From positions 27,838,789-27,902,788 of the forward strand of contig NC_066837.1 of NCBI RefSeq assembly GCF_001640805.2: a stretch of 64,000 nt of DNA, in the 5' to 3' direction. The position numbers and the translations under genes are program-made. Source of the stretch: Lates calcarifer. Lineage: Eukaryota; Chordata; Actinopteri; Centropomidae. Shown one piece after another: positions 11,281 to 22,029 of this stretch. Below the pieces are notes generated by a model, which was given only the letters and a program-made list of their open reading frames with translations, had not been told where the DNA came from and ran no database searches. Each line of letters starts with the position of its first letter. Position 1 is the stretch's first letter.

Positions 11281-12380
11281 AGTACAATGTGAAATAGAAA
11301 ACAGTGGTCTTGATGTTTGCTTACACTAAAATGACAAAAGCTTGAATCTGGATCAGTCACTCTAACTTTATCTACCGACTGAGACAGAGTTTGAATTCCG
11401 ACATTAAATGGCAAGTAGCTGTATATAAATGCCTGTCATGGCCAAAGAAAGAATTAGATGAAATAGCACTTTTAAAAAACCTTTCCCTTTCCTTTTCTGC
11501 TCCATTGTTCTATTGTGTAGTAGGGGACACGGGCAACAGTTTTGACAGTAATTTCCACAATAATTGAAAAACAAACAAAGAAACAAGTGTTGGAAAACCA
11601 ATTTGTTTTGCTATAAGTTAGATGAACAGGTTATACAATTGATTTAATGAACTCCACACTGTGATACGACCATGTTTTGCAAAGGTTTCATCAAAGTGCA
11701 AAAATGTTCATCAATGTTTTTCAGACATTAATCTGATGATTATTCTTGTTTTATTTACCATTCTCTGCCTTCCCTCCTGACACTTCGATAGCATCACCAT
11801 TTGCCAACTAATAAGGAGACTTGGGTCATTTGAAGCCAGTGAGGAAATCCTCAATCTGTTTGTCTGCTCTACTATACAAAGTATCTTGTAGTACAGAAGC
11901 TCAATCAGGTTCAGTGGCCCTTTAGCCAATGGAAAGCCAGGATCCTGCAGCTATCAGAAGAAAACTTCATTCAGGTAAATGCTAATGTTAGCTCAACAGT
12001 AAAGTGTTAACCTCGACCCTTCTGTCAGCATGTGGTTGTAAACGTTTGCCATTCATTTGAAAAAAAAAAAAGTTTGTGTGCTCATAGCTGCTCTGGTGTT
12101 TTAAAGTATTAGCTCAAATTCACTTGAAGTAATTTTACATTATTCTGTGGGCTAAAATTACTTTCTAAATCCTGTAAGTCTTTTGACAAAGGAGTCTGGT
12201 GGCTTAGGAGAGGGCTATAGTTTGGTTAGAAAAGGGCAGTTTAACATCAAGAAAGCATGTCTTACCAACTGATGAAAATATCCTTAATACTGTATTGCAG
12301 ACTCATTCTAGTGGCAAATAAATCACTGATATGATTACACATTGATTCAAAGAGGCATTTGTTAATTTTGGGAAAGCAGG
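11281..12380. other. Non-coding DNA, no gene
   Basis: No repeat or gene. Two minus-strand ORFs of 65 and 72 codons have no supporting context. There is an A run at 12061-12071. Confidence 0.5.
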
Positions 12381-12382
12381 CT

Positions 12383-12953
12383 GGCTGGGTGACTGTTCGT
12401 AAGGACAGGTGTAGTCGTAAGCAAAAGCCCACTGCCGACCACCACCCAGTTCACGTTTCTAACAGATAAGTCCCTGCTCAGCGGAGCCAACTCTGGTGAT
12501 TGGAGACTCTATTTTGCGCAACGTGAAGATAGCGAGTTAAATGTATTCCTGGGGCCAGAGCGGGCGACATTGAATCTTATTTGAAGCTGCTAAGAACAAG
12601 CGCAAGTATGGTAAAATTGTTATTCATGTCAGCGCTAATGACACCTGACTATGCCAGTCACAAAAGTTAGTATGGAATCAGTGTGTAAATTTGCAAAGAC
12701 AATGTCGGACACTGTAGTTTTCTCTGGTCCCCTGCCCAATCTGACCAGTGATGACATGTATAGCCGCATGTCTTCACTCAACCGCTGGCTGTTGAGGTGG
12801 TGTCCAGAAAATGAGGTGGGCTTTGTAGACCATTGGAAGAGATTCTGGGAGAGACCTGGTCTGGTTAGGAGAGACGGCATTCATCCCACTTTTGATGGAG
12901 CGTCTCTCATATCTAGAAATCTGACAGAGTTTATTAGGAAGCCAAAGCCCTGA
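12383..12953 (+). pseudogene. LINE ORF1 remnant, SGNH esterase domain
   Basis: Three frames must be joined to follow the protein. An opening 'GWVTVRKDRCSRK' segment starts at 12383 and meets a TAA at 12467. The nucleophile block 'LVIGDSILRNVKI' has GDS at 12502-12510. Next comes 'KIVIHVSANDT' (about 12613-12648), where the block III Asn is kept. After another frame change, a 100-codon stretch runs from 12651 to 12953 and contains the 'RRDGIHPT' Asp-x-x-His block. All catalytic blocks of the SGNH hydrolase fold are therefore visible, although stops and frameshifts kill the gene. In CR1/L2 elements this esterase accompanies the ORF1 RNA-binding role; its function is known only in outline. Confidence 0.85.
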
Positions 12954-13092
12954 CAATCCAGAGTTCAGGCCAGGAGACAGAGCTGACCATTTAAATTAAC
13001 TAAATCAAAGGTCAACAGTTAGCCACAATAATCTAATAAAAATCAACACAGCCAATTCAAATTCACAGCAAAATGAAATTATTAAATGTAGA

Positions 13093-13960
13093 TTGCTTAA
13101 TATCAGATCTCTCTCATCTAAAGCCATACTAGTTAATGATCTGATATCAGATTACCATCTTGATCTATGCTGTCTGACTAAAACCTGGCTGTGTGAGGAT
13201 GAGTATGTTAACCTGAATGAATCCACCCCCCTGGTCATATTAATACTCACACCAAGACACTGGCTGTGGAGATGGAGTTGCAGCAATTTTCAATTTCAGT
13301 TTACTAATTAACCCTAAACCTAAACTCAGTTTTAATTCATTTGAAAACCTTGTTCTTAGCCTGTCACACCTAAGGTGGAAAACACTAAAGCCAATTCTAT
13401 CTGTTGTAGTGTACCGTCCTCTTGGCCCAAACTCTGACTTCTTATCTGATTTTTCATAGTTCCTGTCGAGTTTAGTACTTAGAACAGGTAAAGTCATTAT
13501 AGTAGGTGACTTCAATATTCATGTAGATGTCAATAATGACAGCCATAGCTCTGCTTTTTCCTCTTTACTAGACTGTATTGGATTCTCTCAGTGTGTTAAT
13601 AAACCCACTCACTGTTTTAGTCACACCCTTGATCTTGTTTTGGCCTATGGTATTAATATTGAACATGTAATAGTCTTCCCACAGAATCCCCTTCTATCAG
13701 ACCACTTTTTAATCACTTTTGAATTCATATTTCTGGATTATGTATCATCAGGCAAAAAAGTCCTAACTAGAAATCTTTCTGATAGTGCAGTAGCTAAATT
13801 CAAGGAAATTATTCCTTCTAACCTAAATCCAATGCCTTATCTCAATTTAACAGAAGCTACTCCCTCCCAGCTTGATCATCTTGTAGACAGTGTTGCAGGC
13901 TCACTACATACATCTTTAAACTCCATCGCCCCTCTAAAAATGAAAACAATAAAGTGAAAG
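13093..13960 (+). pseudogene. LINE ORF2 remnant, APE-type endonuclease
   Basis: Starts with '[14 protein letters not shown]' (frame 1, 13093), which carries the conserved Asn. It then reads 'CCLTKTWL', where the catalytic Glu (normally TETWL) is Lys (AAA at 13180-13182). After a frame loss near 13240-13330, frame 2 takes over with an in-frame TAG at 13457, 'GDFNIHVD' at 13505-13528, a 'THCFSHTLDLVLA' segment and the terminal 'LLSDHFLI' SDH motif. A TGA at 13955 interrupts the link to the RT. The domain order and spacing are standard for the target-nicking nuclease of LINEs. The copy is clearly inactive. Confidence 0.88.
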
Positions 13961-14785
13961 AGGCAAGCTCCATGGTTCAACTCCCAAACCCGTACACTGA
14001 AACAAATAGCACGAAGGCTTGAAAGAGTGTAGCGTTCCACCAAACTGGAGGAATCCCGCTTAGCCTGGCAAGATAGTGTTAAAAGATATATGAAGGCCCT
14101 CTGTAATGCAAGAAGTGCCTATTACTCATCATTAATAGAGGATAATAAGAACAACCCCAGGTTTCTTTTCAGCACTGTAGCCAGGTTGACAGAGAGTCAC
14201 AGTTCTATCGATCCATGCATCCCTATAACCCTCAGCAGCAATGATTTTATGAACTTTTTCAATGATAAAATTTCTACTTTTAGAGACAAAATTAATCACA
14301 TCCTGCCCTCAACCAGCACTGATTTAAGTCAAAACACAGGATCCATAAAATCAGCTGTGAAACCTAAGTGTTTTTCTCCCATCGACCTCCCCCAGCTCAC
14401 TTCAACTATTTCAGCATCTAAACCTTCAACCTTGTCTCTTAGACCCCATTCCCAACTAGACTGCTTAAGGAAGCTCTGCCCTTAATTTGCAGCTCTGTAT
14501 TAGATATGTTAAATCTGTCCTTGTTAACAGGTTATGTGCTGCAGTCATAAAGTAGCTGTAATCAAACCTCCTCTAAAAAAGCCCACTCTTGATCCAGACA
14601 TATTACCCAACTACAGACCTATATCTAACCTCCCTTTTTTTTCTAAGATCCTGGAGAAAGCAGTTGCAAAACAATTGTGCGACTTTCTACATGATAATAG
14701 TTTATTTGAGGCTTTTCAGTCTTTACAGACACTCTCTGTATCTTTAAGAGTCGGCTTAAAACTTTTTGATAAAGCTTATAGTTAG
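13961..14785 (+). pseudogene. LINE ORF2 remnant, linker and truncated reverse transcriptase
   Basis: Continues frame 2 with 'KRQAPWFNSQTRTLK', a TAG at 14030, then 'AWQDSVKRYMKALCNARSAY' and 'FLFSTVARLTESH', which is the usual linker between endonuclease and polymerase. After local frame changes (14464-14534) it resumes as 'VAVIKPPLKKPTLDPD', then 'NYRPISNLPFFSKILEKA', the RT 0/1 block. At about 14720-14725 it passes straight from 'LFEAFQS' to the C-terminal 'LKLFDKAYS'. The fingers, palm (the aspartates of the active site) and thumb are absent, so an internal deletion of well over 1 kb is inferred. Confidence 0.85.
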
Positions 14786-14795
14786 GGTTGGCTCA

Positions 14796-14797
<2 letters not shown>

Positions 14798-14860
<63 letters not shown>

Positions 14861-14868
14861 TCTCTCTC
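14798..14868. repeat. (CT)n microsatellite in LINE 3' UTR
   Basis: About 71 bp of nearly pure CT with one CA interruption. It lies where related elements carry a shorter CT-rich 3' UTR segment. The ORF 14766-15008 is a Ser-Leu artefact of this tract. Confidence 0.9.
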
Positions 14869-15315
14869 CACAGTATGGATTCATATCCCATAAATACATG
14901 TTACTAACTCAGTATCTTCTCTTTCCTGTAGTATTGTGCTCTTCCGTCTCTGTCTCCTCTTCTGTCTCTTTCTGCAGGTATTTCTGCCTCTGGAGCTGTA
15001 GAGTCTGATCTGTGATGACAAGTCTCCTGCTGCTCCTACAACTCCACTCAACACCTGCTGCTAGAATTACAAATTACTACCACTGCTTCTAGTATTATTG
15101 CTACTTTTGCAATTATTACTTTACATATTACTACTATCAATACTACTACTGTATTATTGGTATCACTTTTTTTTTTAACATGGAATCTGTGTTATGCTAT
15201 GTTCTTCTGTTGCTATCATATCTGATTTGATGTATGCATTTTTAAGCATTAGCATTTTTACTTTTTGGATGACATGTTTATTTGTCTACAATAAAAGACA
15301 CCTGAAAATTTGAAT

Positions 15316-16339
15316 GTGCTTTTCTTTTTCCTCTTCCATACAATTTTGTATTTAATAAAATCTCTATCAGTAGTATTGAATTGTAAGAAAAGAAATTACT
15401 TCTATTAGGAAATTATTTTAAGTAGAAGTAAATAATGTGATTTTTTTTTTATTTTTGTTCAACTTAAAATGTAAATTTTATACAACTTAAGTAATTCATG
15501 TAAAGATTTTACTTTTTTTTTTAAACATTTCTGTTAATTCAAATTCACATTTTATGTCAATACAACTTAACCTCTTTAGTTTCACCTTGTGTAAAGATTA
15601 GAATGGTTTAAGGCAACGGTTTCCACGCAATTCGTGAGTCAACTAGTCAACTAGTGAGTAAAGTCACCTATGACCTGTAGGGTTGATTTTAAGAGAGGAT
15701 AGCCTTGAGGGGGAGTACCTTTACAGAGTAAGTGCATGTTTCCTGTAACAGAATATACAATAGGTGACAACAAAGCTACAGATAAAAGATAATCTGGCTG
15801 TGCAAACAATGTTTGACACATTGAGATATTAGTGTAAGAATAATAGTTATGACCTGCAATATTAGAAAGAGAAACGGAACTTAAGTAAAGCAGCCATTGA
15901 ATGAAACAGCAATACAACATCACTGTCTGCCATTGATATCAACACAGAGCTGCTGGGAGCTGACAGGCAGAGCCAAATGGCTGCTCTTGTGCTCCCACTT
16001 CCCATCAGTGCCAACTGATACCGGGCTGCAGTGAGTTTCACCGTTGTTTCGTTTTATCAGATTCTGGTGCTGATACCAACATGGGGAAAGTGCTGGAAAA
16101 AGTGTATTGAGACTTGATCCTAAAATTAATATCAAATATAGTTAAATAAATATATATATTATATTATTATATATATATATCATATAAGTCAACTTATAGA
16201 AATGACAGTTACAGATGATAACTATCTGGTTTATCTGCCATGGGATCATCTGTGGAGTCTTTAGCTCCTCATCGCTGCAATGAAATTTGTCATTTGTCCA
16301 GTGCATAATACCAGGAGCCTACTCAAACATGGGGCAAAG
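15316..16339. other. AT-rich non-coding DNA
   Basis: No gene. It contains T runs (15443-15453, 15513-15522), a doubled 'gtcaacta' at 15639-15655 and an AT microsatellite at 16150-16186. The two adjoining minus-strand ORFs (15651-16135) have no recognisable content. Confidence 0.5.
16150..16186. repeat. AT-rich simple repeat
   Basis: Alternating TA/TTA units are seen directly. Confidence 0.85.
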
Positions 16340-16347
16340 TATAAAAG
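16340..16347 (+). promoter_or_regulatory. TATA-box-like motif
   Basis: A 'tataaaag' match lies 264 bp upstream of repeat B copy 1. A second, weaker 'tataaagg' at 17261 lies 276 bp upstream of copy 2. The similar spacing hints that the TATA-like motif belongs to the repeat, as in an LTR or other transposon promoter. Chance is not excluded. Confidence 0.3.
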
Positions 16348-16603
16348 GAGCCACAGCTCAGTAACTCTTCAGTGACCATTGGTAGTGCGAGGCTGTTGCA
16401 ATTACCTGCACTTGTGATCATGGCACAAGGGTTGTCATGTGAAACTATCATTCAGCTTCACACAGGCTTTGTCCTCTAACAGGGTTCAAAGGCTGAAATG
16501 GCATACCCCAGTAACAATATGACATTGACATGACAACACCTGTAGACATGGGCATAAATTAAGCAAAGTCTATATGAAACACAGCAATAGAACAAGGAAG
16601 AGA

Positions 16604-16731
16604 GCCATTGATCACTGGGTGTTTCAGTTCTAGTGCTGCTGAAAATTAAAGTCACCACGTGCCTTTTCTGCATATTCTCAACTGAAATGCACAAAAAATT
16701 CAAATTGTAAGAAAAACATGCAATGTTACAT
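16604..16731 (+). repeat. Unnamed repeat B, copy 1
   Basis: About 125 bp match 17537-17657 in the same orientation at roughly 80% identity by eye. They share 'gccattgatcact', 'ggtgtttcagttctagtgct', 'ttctcaactg', 'cacaaaaaat' and 'atgcaatgt'. I do not recognise the family. Minus-strand ORFs over both copies give similar peptides (SSTRTETPSDQWL against ISTRTETPSDQWL), most simply because the DNA is duplicated. Confidence 0.8.
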
Positions 16732-17536
16732 GCCCTTCATCGACATGCCCCACAAAATAATCTTTTTTTGGTTGCCTGGTTTGGAGACCAGACTGGGCGG
16801 AAAGGCATGGAAAGGGACCTCTCATTAGTAACCCTGCAGTGCACTGCAATTTGGGCACCCAGGAAGACACAAAATTGCATTATCTGCCAACAGCCTGCTC
16901 AGACCTGGTCAGATGCCCATGACCAAAGGCACACTCGTGAGTTTTATTTTTTATTTGATCTGGATGCAAAGGCAAAATATAGTTTGATATGAGTGGCAAT
17001 GATTGAATTATCAGCAGTATCTGTCATTCACATCATCTTGTTTTCTATGAATGCTTTACCTTTTATCTAATCTGAATAGCAATGGAGGCAGTGAGGCAAG
17101 CTAAAATCATCACCAAACATATTCCACTGACATGTAAAGGTGGAAGTGTATAGTCATGTCTAGCACTATATATGTTGGTTTGACTGCCCAAGTGTTATGT
17201 TCAAACAGGTTTTAGTGGCAGAGGAGCTAAACAGGGGCTATGTCACACCAGTGGATGAAATATAAAGGGGTGAAGAACTAAAGAGCTGCTTAATGTTGGC
17301 TGTTGTTACAGCTCAATATGGAGGGAGTGCTGGAAATAATGGTAGTGCTATACCATCATCTCTCTATAGGGGATGCCTGGCATTCGTCACACTCCAGTCC
17401 TGTTAATCCTCAAGGTGATGGTGTACTTGGTGTCCAAACTGCACAAACTGCAATGGATCCATACAGGCAATCAAATGAGGCAGGATGGAGAGGTGTCACT
17501 GTGGCCCCACATAAAGTTGAGCAGACTCATCCAGAA
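16732..17536. other. DNA between the two copies of repeat B
   Basis: About 800 bp without a recognised gene. The plus ORFs at 16723-16992 and 17303-17551 have no domain I can identify. If the B copies are terminal repeats, this would be the interior of a small element. No primer-binding site or polypurine tract is convincing. Confidence 0.35.
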
Positions 17537-17657
17537 GCCATTGATCACTAGGTGTTTCAGTTCTAGTGCTGATGAACACTGAAGTTACTTTGTGCTTTTC
17601 CTGCCCGTTCTCAACTGCACAAAAAATACAAATTCCAATAAAAATATGCAATGTCAC
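17537..17657 (+). repeat. Unnamed repeat B, copy 2
   Basis: The partner of 16604-16731, offset by about 933 bp, with a few short gaps. The unit could extend upstream, because both copies have a TATA-like motif at similar distance, but the upstream match is too weak to claim. Confidence 0.8.
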
Positions 17658-19794
17658 AATGTCATAGTTATAAATCCAACACACAAGCCTAAAACTTTCT
17701 GTCAGTAGCCTGTGACTTTGAACAAACATTTGCAAAGACATTTTTTGGAATATTTTAAATCCTGTATTTGTTGCATCCATGGTTAATAGCTTGCAGTCTT
17801 CTTTTTCCTTGCCTCTTTTGACACATTGCTACATTTCTTGGTGCATTACTGCCACTTGTAGGTCAGTGGATTAGAGTGAGACCATTGGCAGAGCTGTGTA
17901 TTGCACCTCTGTGCACATGCATGTGTGTTCACATGTATTTAAAACAAAAGCGGTACCCACTCAGAAATAAGTTGCCCTGTCTCTACTAGACGCCTTTAAC
18001 CAAACATGGTGCTGCTAAGTTCTTCTTTAACCTAACAAATGCTAATGCTTAACGCTAATGCTAATCGCTATGCTACTATTGATGACCACCTTGTTTTTCT
18101 TCCTGTAGGCTGAAAAACGACAGAGCTCAACATGGTGTAATCCAAGATAAAGCAGAGTGGGAGAGGAAATGAAAGGTTGGCCAGTGAGCTGCAGAGCACG
18201 AGGAGGAAATAGGAGTGAAACACAGCAGAAAAAAGTGAGATCGCTCCACTAGCTAAGAGCATCAGCCCCATAGGAGAGAACTGAGCGTCTGCTGTGCAGG
18301 AGACTGAGATGACTGAGGAGGAAGAACTGTGCCAAGTAGACAGTGAAAGACAAGACATGCTGTATTTTACTTTTGTGGTACAATTACAATGTGCTTCTGG
18401 AACATTGTGTGTCTGTGAACATGTGTTTCTGCTTTGTGTGTATGTATGATCCTTCGTGCACTTGTAACTGCAGATGACCTTCACTATGGGTGATCAGCAG
18501 CTATTCAGATTGGCTCCTGACATGTGGCAAACGACACTTCAGATCATAAAATCAGACATGGGATCACACTGGCAACTTAGGTAGAAAATCAGACAATCAA
18601 TGAGCCAGAGAATCGGGTGACCTTTCTCTTTTCTTACCGACCATCATTTGTCTGGCTTCTAATAGAAACTGCGCCATGGAAGATTAAACAGTGATATGTA
18701 GCTGGCCCTCATTACAGACTCTTACAGAGGTAAATGTGCTGCTGAAGATTTCCAGTTGAGCCATGCTTATGTATGTGTGAATCATTTGTGGCTCCTTCCC
18801 TGGGAACCTCCACTCTAATCAGATTTTAAGTAATGAAATTGAAGTCTAGCCTCCATAGTCCTGTGTTTTCTGGCCTTTTCCTAACAGGAGGGAGTCATGG
18901 TTATGTGTTTACCCAAATGCTGATTTATTTCTATGTACCAGCTCTGCCAGGACATCCAATATTTGGCCAGTGGAAGTAATATTGAAAGGTTTTTCTGTTA
19001 TTTTTGTTCAGTTTAATCACCACTTTTGCAGACACACTCAAACAAACCTACAGAACTAAACACACAGATACATGTGCAGCCCCATTGCACATATGCACAT
19101 GTCATTTAATCATGTTTCTATTTCCTTCAGCATTTCAAATTCATCATCTCCTCCCAAACACAGATATGGAAATCTCTGGGAGGAATTAGGAAGCCCATCT
19201 AGTCCCCTTGTTGCTAGGCTCCCAAGTGCTCTCCACCATTTCAAGATTTACTTGCTTGCTTCATTTTCATTTGCAATCAAGTGCTATTCCCAAAATTGTG
19301 AGCATGACTCAGAAATTCTCATATTTCTCCACCCACAGCAGCACTACACAACATCACAGCTGATACACACAGGAGACATTCGTTTTGGAGAGCGAGTGCA
19401 TGATGAAAGAGACAACCTGCTGGCGGGAGGAAGTTGGCCCACCTTGGATAATAGCAGCAGATTGAATCGCCATACATGGTCAGCCTTTCAGCCATCTGCT
19501 GGTACCATGGGAGTCTGGTCTATAGACCCCCCCACCGGACCAGCCCCAGTCCAGGCCTAGCCTGGACTCTGTTCAGGTGTCTGCTACATATGCTGTCATC
19601 TCTGAACTGGTGCCCAATTACACTTCATCTGATGTGTTTACTGCCTGAAACAAAGCACAGTTTGAATTACAGTTGTAGAGCAGTGCAGTTCGGACTAAAC
19701 CAGGAGTATGAAGTGACATCGAGGGTGAAAGATGATAATATGTTATAAGTTTGCTAATATGAGCGGTGTGACATTAAAGAGACTGTGAGTTGGT
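17658..19794. other. Non-coding DNA, no gene
   Basis: Contains a short degenerate GCTAAT tandem at 18038-18072. A purine-rich block at 18120-18330 is preceded by a good polypyrimidine-AG (18090-18108), but all plus frames are interrupted, so no coding exon is called. The 138-codon minus ORF (18068-18484) is serine/leucine-rich without family features. The 162-codon ORF 19072-19560 is likewise unsupported. Confidence 0.45.
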
Positions 19795-20235
19795 TCAGAG
19801 CTGTTATGCTTGGACCGTGCTTACCAATGTGTTTGGCAAGCAAATAAATACTGCATAGGGCCATAGACATGTTTTAACTGGACAGGTGACAAATAAAAGG
19901 AAAAACCTGAAAAATGAGAGGAGAAACAGGATGACGATGAAGTGAATCATGTGCTATGGCCTTCATGGTCACCACATCTCAGTCCAGCTGAACACGCATT
20001 AACTAGTGCTCTCCACCATGATCATCAAAACACCAAGTGAGGGAATCTTTTGGAAAATTGGTGTTTGATCCCTCCAGTAGAATTCCAGAGACTGGTAGAA
20101 TCAATGCCAAGTCACATTGAAACTGTTCTGGTGGCTTGTTGTGGCCCAGCACTGAGACAGGAACTACAATACGAAACGTCCACAAACATCTCACTTAAAT
20201 TTCAAAATAAAAGTAGTCAGTGATCATTACCTGTG
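19795..20235 (+). mobile_element. Tc1/mariner derivative with transposase 3' remnant
   Basis: 'Ctggacaggtgacaaataaa' at about 19879-19898 is a terminal-repeat-like segment of a familiar fish Tc1-type element. It is followed almost directly by the end of the transposase, with the middle deleted. In frame 1 from 19957 one reads 'WPSWSPHLSPAEHA', the SPxxNPIEHLW-type block with the last catalytic Glu (GAA at 19990-19992). After one TGA it continues as 'FQRLVESMPSHIETVLVA' (from 20083), the usual C-terminal block. The opposite terminal repeat is eroded. The minus ORF at 20003-20194 is a shadow. Confidence 0.8.
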
Positions 20236-20392
20236 TCAGAATATTTCCAAACCCTTCCACCTAAAGCATTACACACAGTAATGGGTTACAAAACCTTTCA
20301 CAACCCTGTAATTACAGTAAAATCATTAAATCTGTTTTGTCAGTAGTAGCTGTTGCCCTGATTGTGGAGCAGAAATTTTTTTGTTATGTTAG

Positions 20393-20626
20393 TAGTGTGG
20401 CTGTATGGATGACAATGCCAGTTGGCTAAACTACCACTCTGTTGCAGAGTCAAACATCTTGATAACTATTGAAAGATTTGTAGACGACAAATTCCAATTC
20501 CATCTAGCACCACCACGAGGTTGAAATTTTGGGTTTAGACTGAATATCTCAACATCTACTGGATGGACTGCTGTAACATTTGGCAAGGAAATATGTTACC
20601 TATAGGATTAATGTTTCTAATGTGAT
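20393..20626 (+). repeat. Old teleost repeat C, copy 1
   Basis: Shows the internal motif pair typical of a widespread fish repeat: 'tcttgataactattgaa' at 20458 and 'atatctcaacatctactgga' at 20544. These are followed by 'tggactgctgtaacatttgg' and by a 'ctagcaccaccacgaggttg' segment between them. A second, different slice of the same family is at 34085-34215. Family name unknown to me. Confidence 0.65.
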
Positions 20627-22029
20627 GCTAAATTATAATGATAATGTTAAATCTCACAGCTGACTTAACACATTTACCTTTCTGCTTGCATCATCTTCAC
20701 CAATGTATGTTACAATGTCACTGTGTATTTAAGTGTATGGATTACTGCCATACTCATCTCTTAAAACCCTTACGCTTACAACATGATGAATCCATTCTGA
20801 ACCCAATTTTACGAATTATTTTGCCACAACTGCAGAAGGAAACTTTAGCCCTTAACTTTTTCCTTTTTAAAATTTCTTCACAACTGGGCATTGCAGACTC
20901 AGTTACTACTCTCATGGCATTACTAGTCTTGTTTTCTTATTGCCCATCTAGTTAATCATGTTGTGACCAATGACCTGTCAACTGTCAGACCTGTTTTGTG
21001 TCTCCTTGGAAGTCCCACACCCTGGATGAGGACCAGTTCTCTGGAGGGGTTCACTACTACTTTCCCTTACTAGCCAAATAAAGCAAATACCTTTTCAGTT
21101 TCCAAAGCCAAAATTAACAAAGAGCGCTTCCATTTCTTGATTGCAATGATTTTTTTTCTTGGTCAGTTTTTAGTTTATAATGACAGTGGTACAATTAATG
21201 TATCACAATATACTTATCAACTGTAGACAAAGGCACTATTCAGGACTCTGCTGTCGTCATATCTGTTACAATTCCCTACACCTACAGCTGTCCTCAAATG
21301 TCACCGCATTTAGTTCAAGCTCAATCACTTTGCAGTTAAATACCATACTAATGCCACTGAGAGCCCATTTAGCTTTAGATCACTGAGCTGTTGGGTGGCC
21401 TAACACTCTGCTGGACTTGCTTTTGAATTAATAAGCCCCACAGAAACATGGCTCATGGTGTTAAATGTTCAACACAGAACGAAGAGACAGCTGCTCTGGC
21501 AAGGCCATTCTTATGACGTCGGTATTGATTACTCTGTCTCACTTGAGCACTCCTGCAAGCAAGAGAGAGAGTAGTAAGAGTGTACAGAGAGTATTTTATT
21601 TATTTATTTGAGACAAATGTATTTATAGGTCAAATGGTTTCTGCTCAGAAATGCAGTCCAGCAAGTCAAACTTTTTTTGTTTGTTTGTTTTTGTTTTTTT
21701 TTTTTTCCTTACAGTGGAAGTGATTGATGTGATTCCAGTTCAGCTGCTACTACTATGGAAGTAAACTACAGCCTTATTAGTGTACAAATCACTGGCTGAG
21801 GAGGAGCACCACAGTACATCTGAGGGATGAGAGTTGTAAAACCCCTGAGCCACTCCAATCTGAGACTGAATCCAGGCCTCTGCCTTGGCTGCTGACCACC
21901 AGGTGAAATACTACTTGGGTTAGCGAGTTTTACAGTGCCTTGATTAGCGTATGTTTGCTGCACACTCTTGCAGCCGTGCCTACATCCTTAATCACCCGGC
22001 AGAAAATCTTTGAGGGCTTAAAGCAGCAA
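20627..22029. other. Non-coding DNA, no gene
   Basis: Low-information ORFs only (20638-20955, 21180-21386). T-rich low-complexity sequence at 21669-21712. Confidence 0.5.

Larger units (their letters stand above)
12381..15315 (+). mobile_element. Degenerate CR1/L2-like LINE, 5'-truncated and internally deleted
   Basis: The element reads ORF1 (SGNH esterase) at about 12383-12953, endonuclease at 13093-13960, a linker and the start of reverse transcriptase up to about 14722, then a jump to the ORF2 terminus (LFDKAYS, ending 14785) and a 3' UTR with a long CT tract and a TACTAC/ATTATT-rich tail. An esterase ORF1 with an APE-type endonuclease and the NYRPISNLP motif is characteristic of CR1/L2-clade elements in fish. 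An intact ORF2 would be about 900 or more codons, so most of the polymerase is missing. No clear target-site duplication was found. The exact 3' end (15160 to 15315) is uncertain. Confidence 0.85.

Noticed and set aside
14766..15008. Ser-Leu repeat ORF
   Set aside because: Artefact of the CT microsatellite in the LINE tail.
18068..18484. 138-codon minus ORF, and an acceptor-like tract on the plus strand
   Set aside because: No family pattern on the minus strand. Plus frames behind the acceptor contain early stops.
19072..19560. 162-codon ORF, the longest in the window
   Set aside because: Low-information sequence with overlapping alternative frames and no domain, splice context or repeat-encoded protein.
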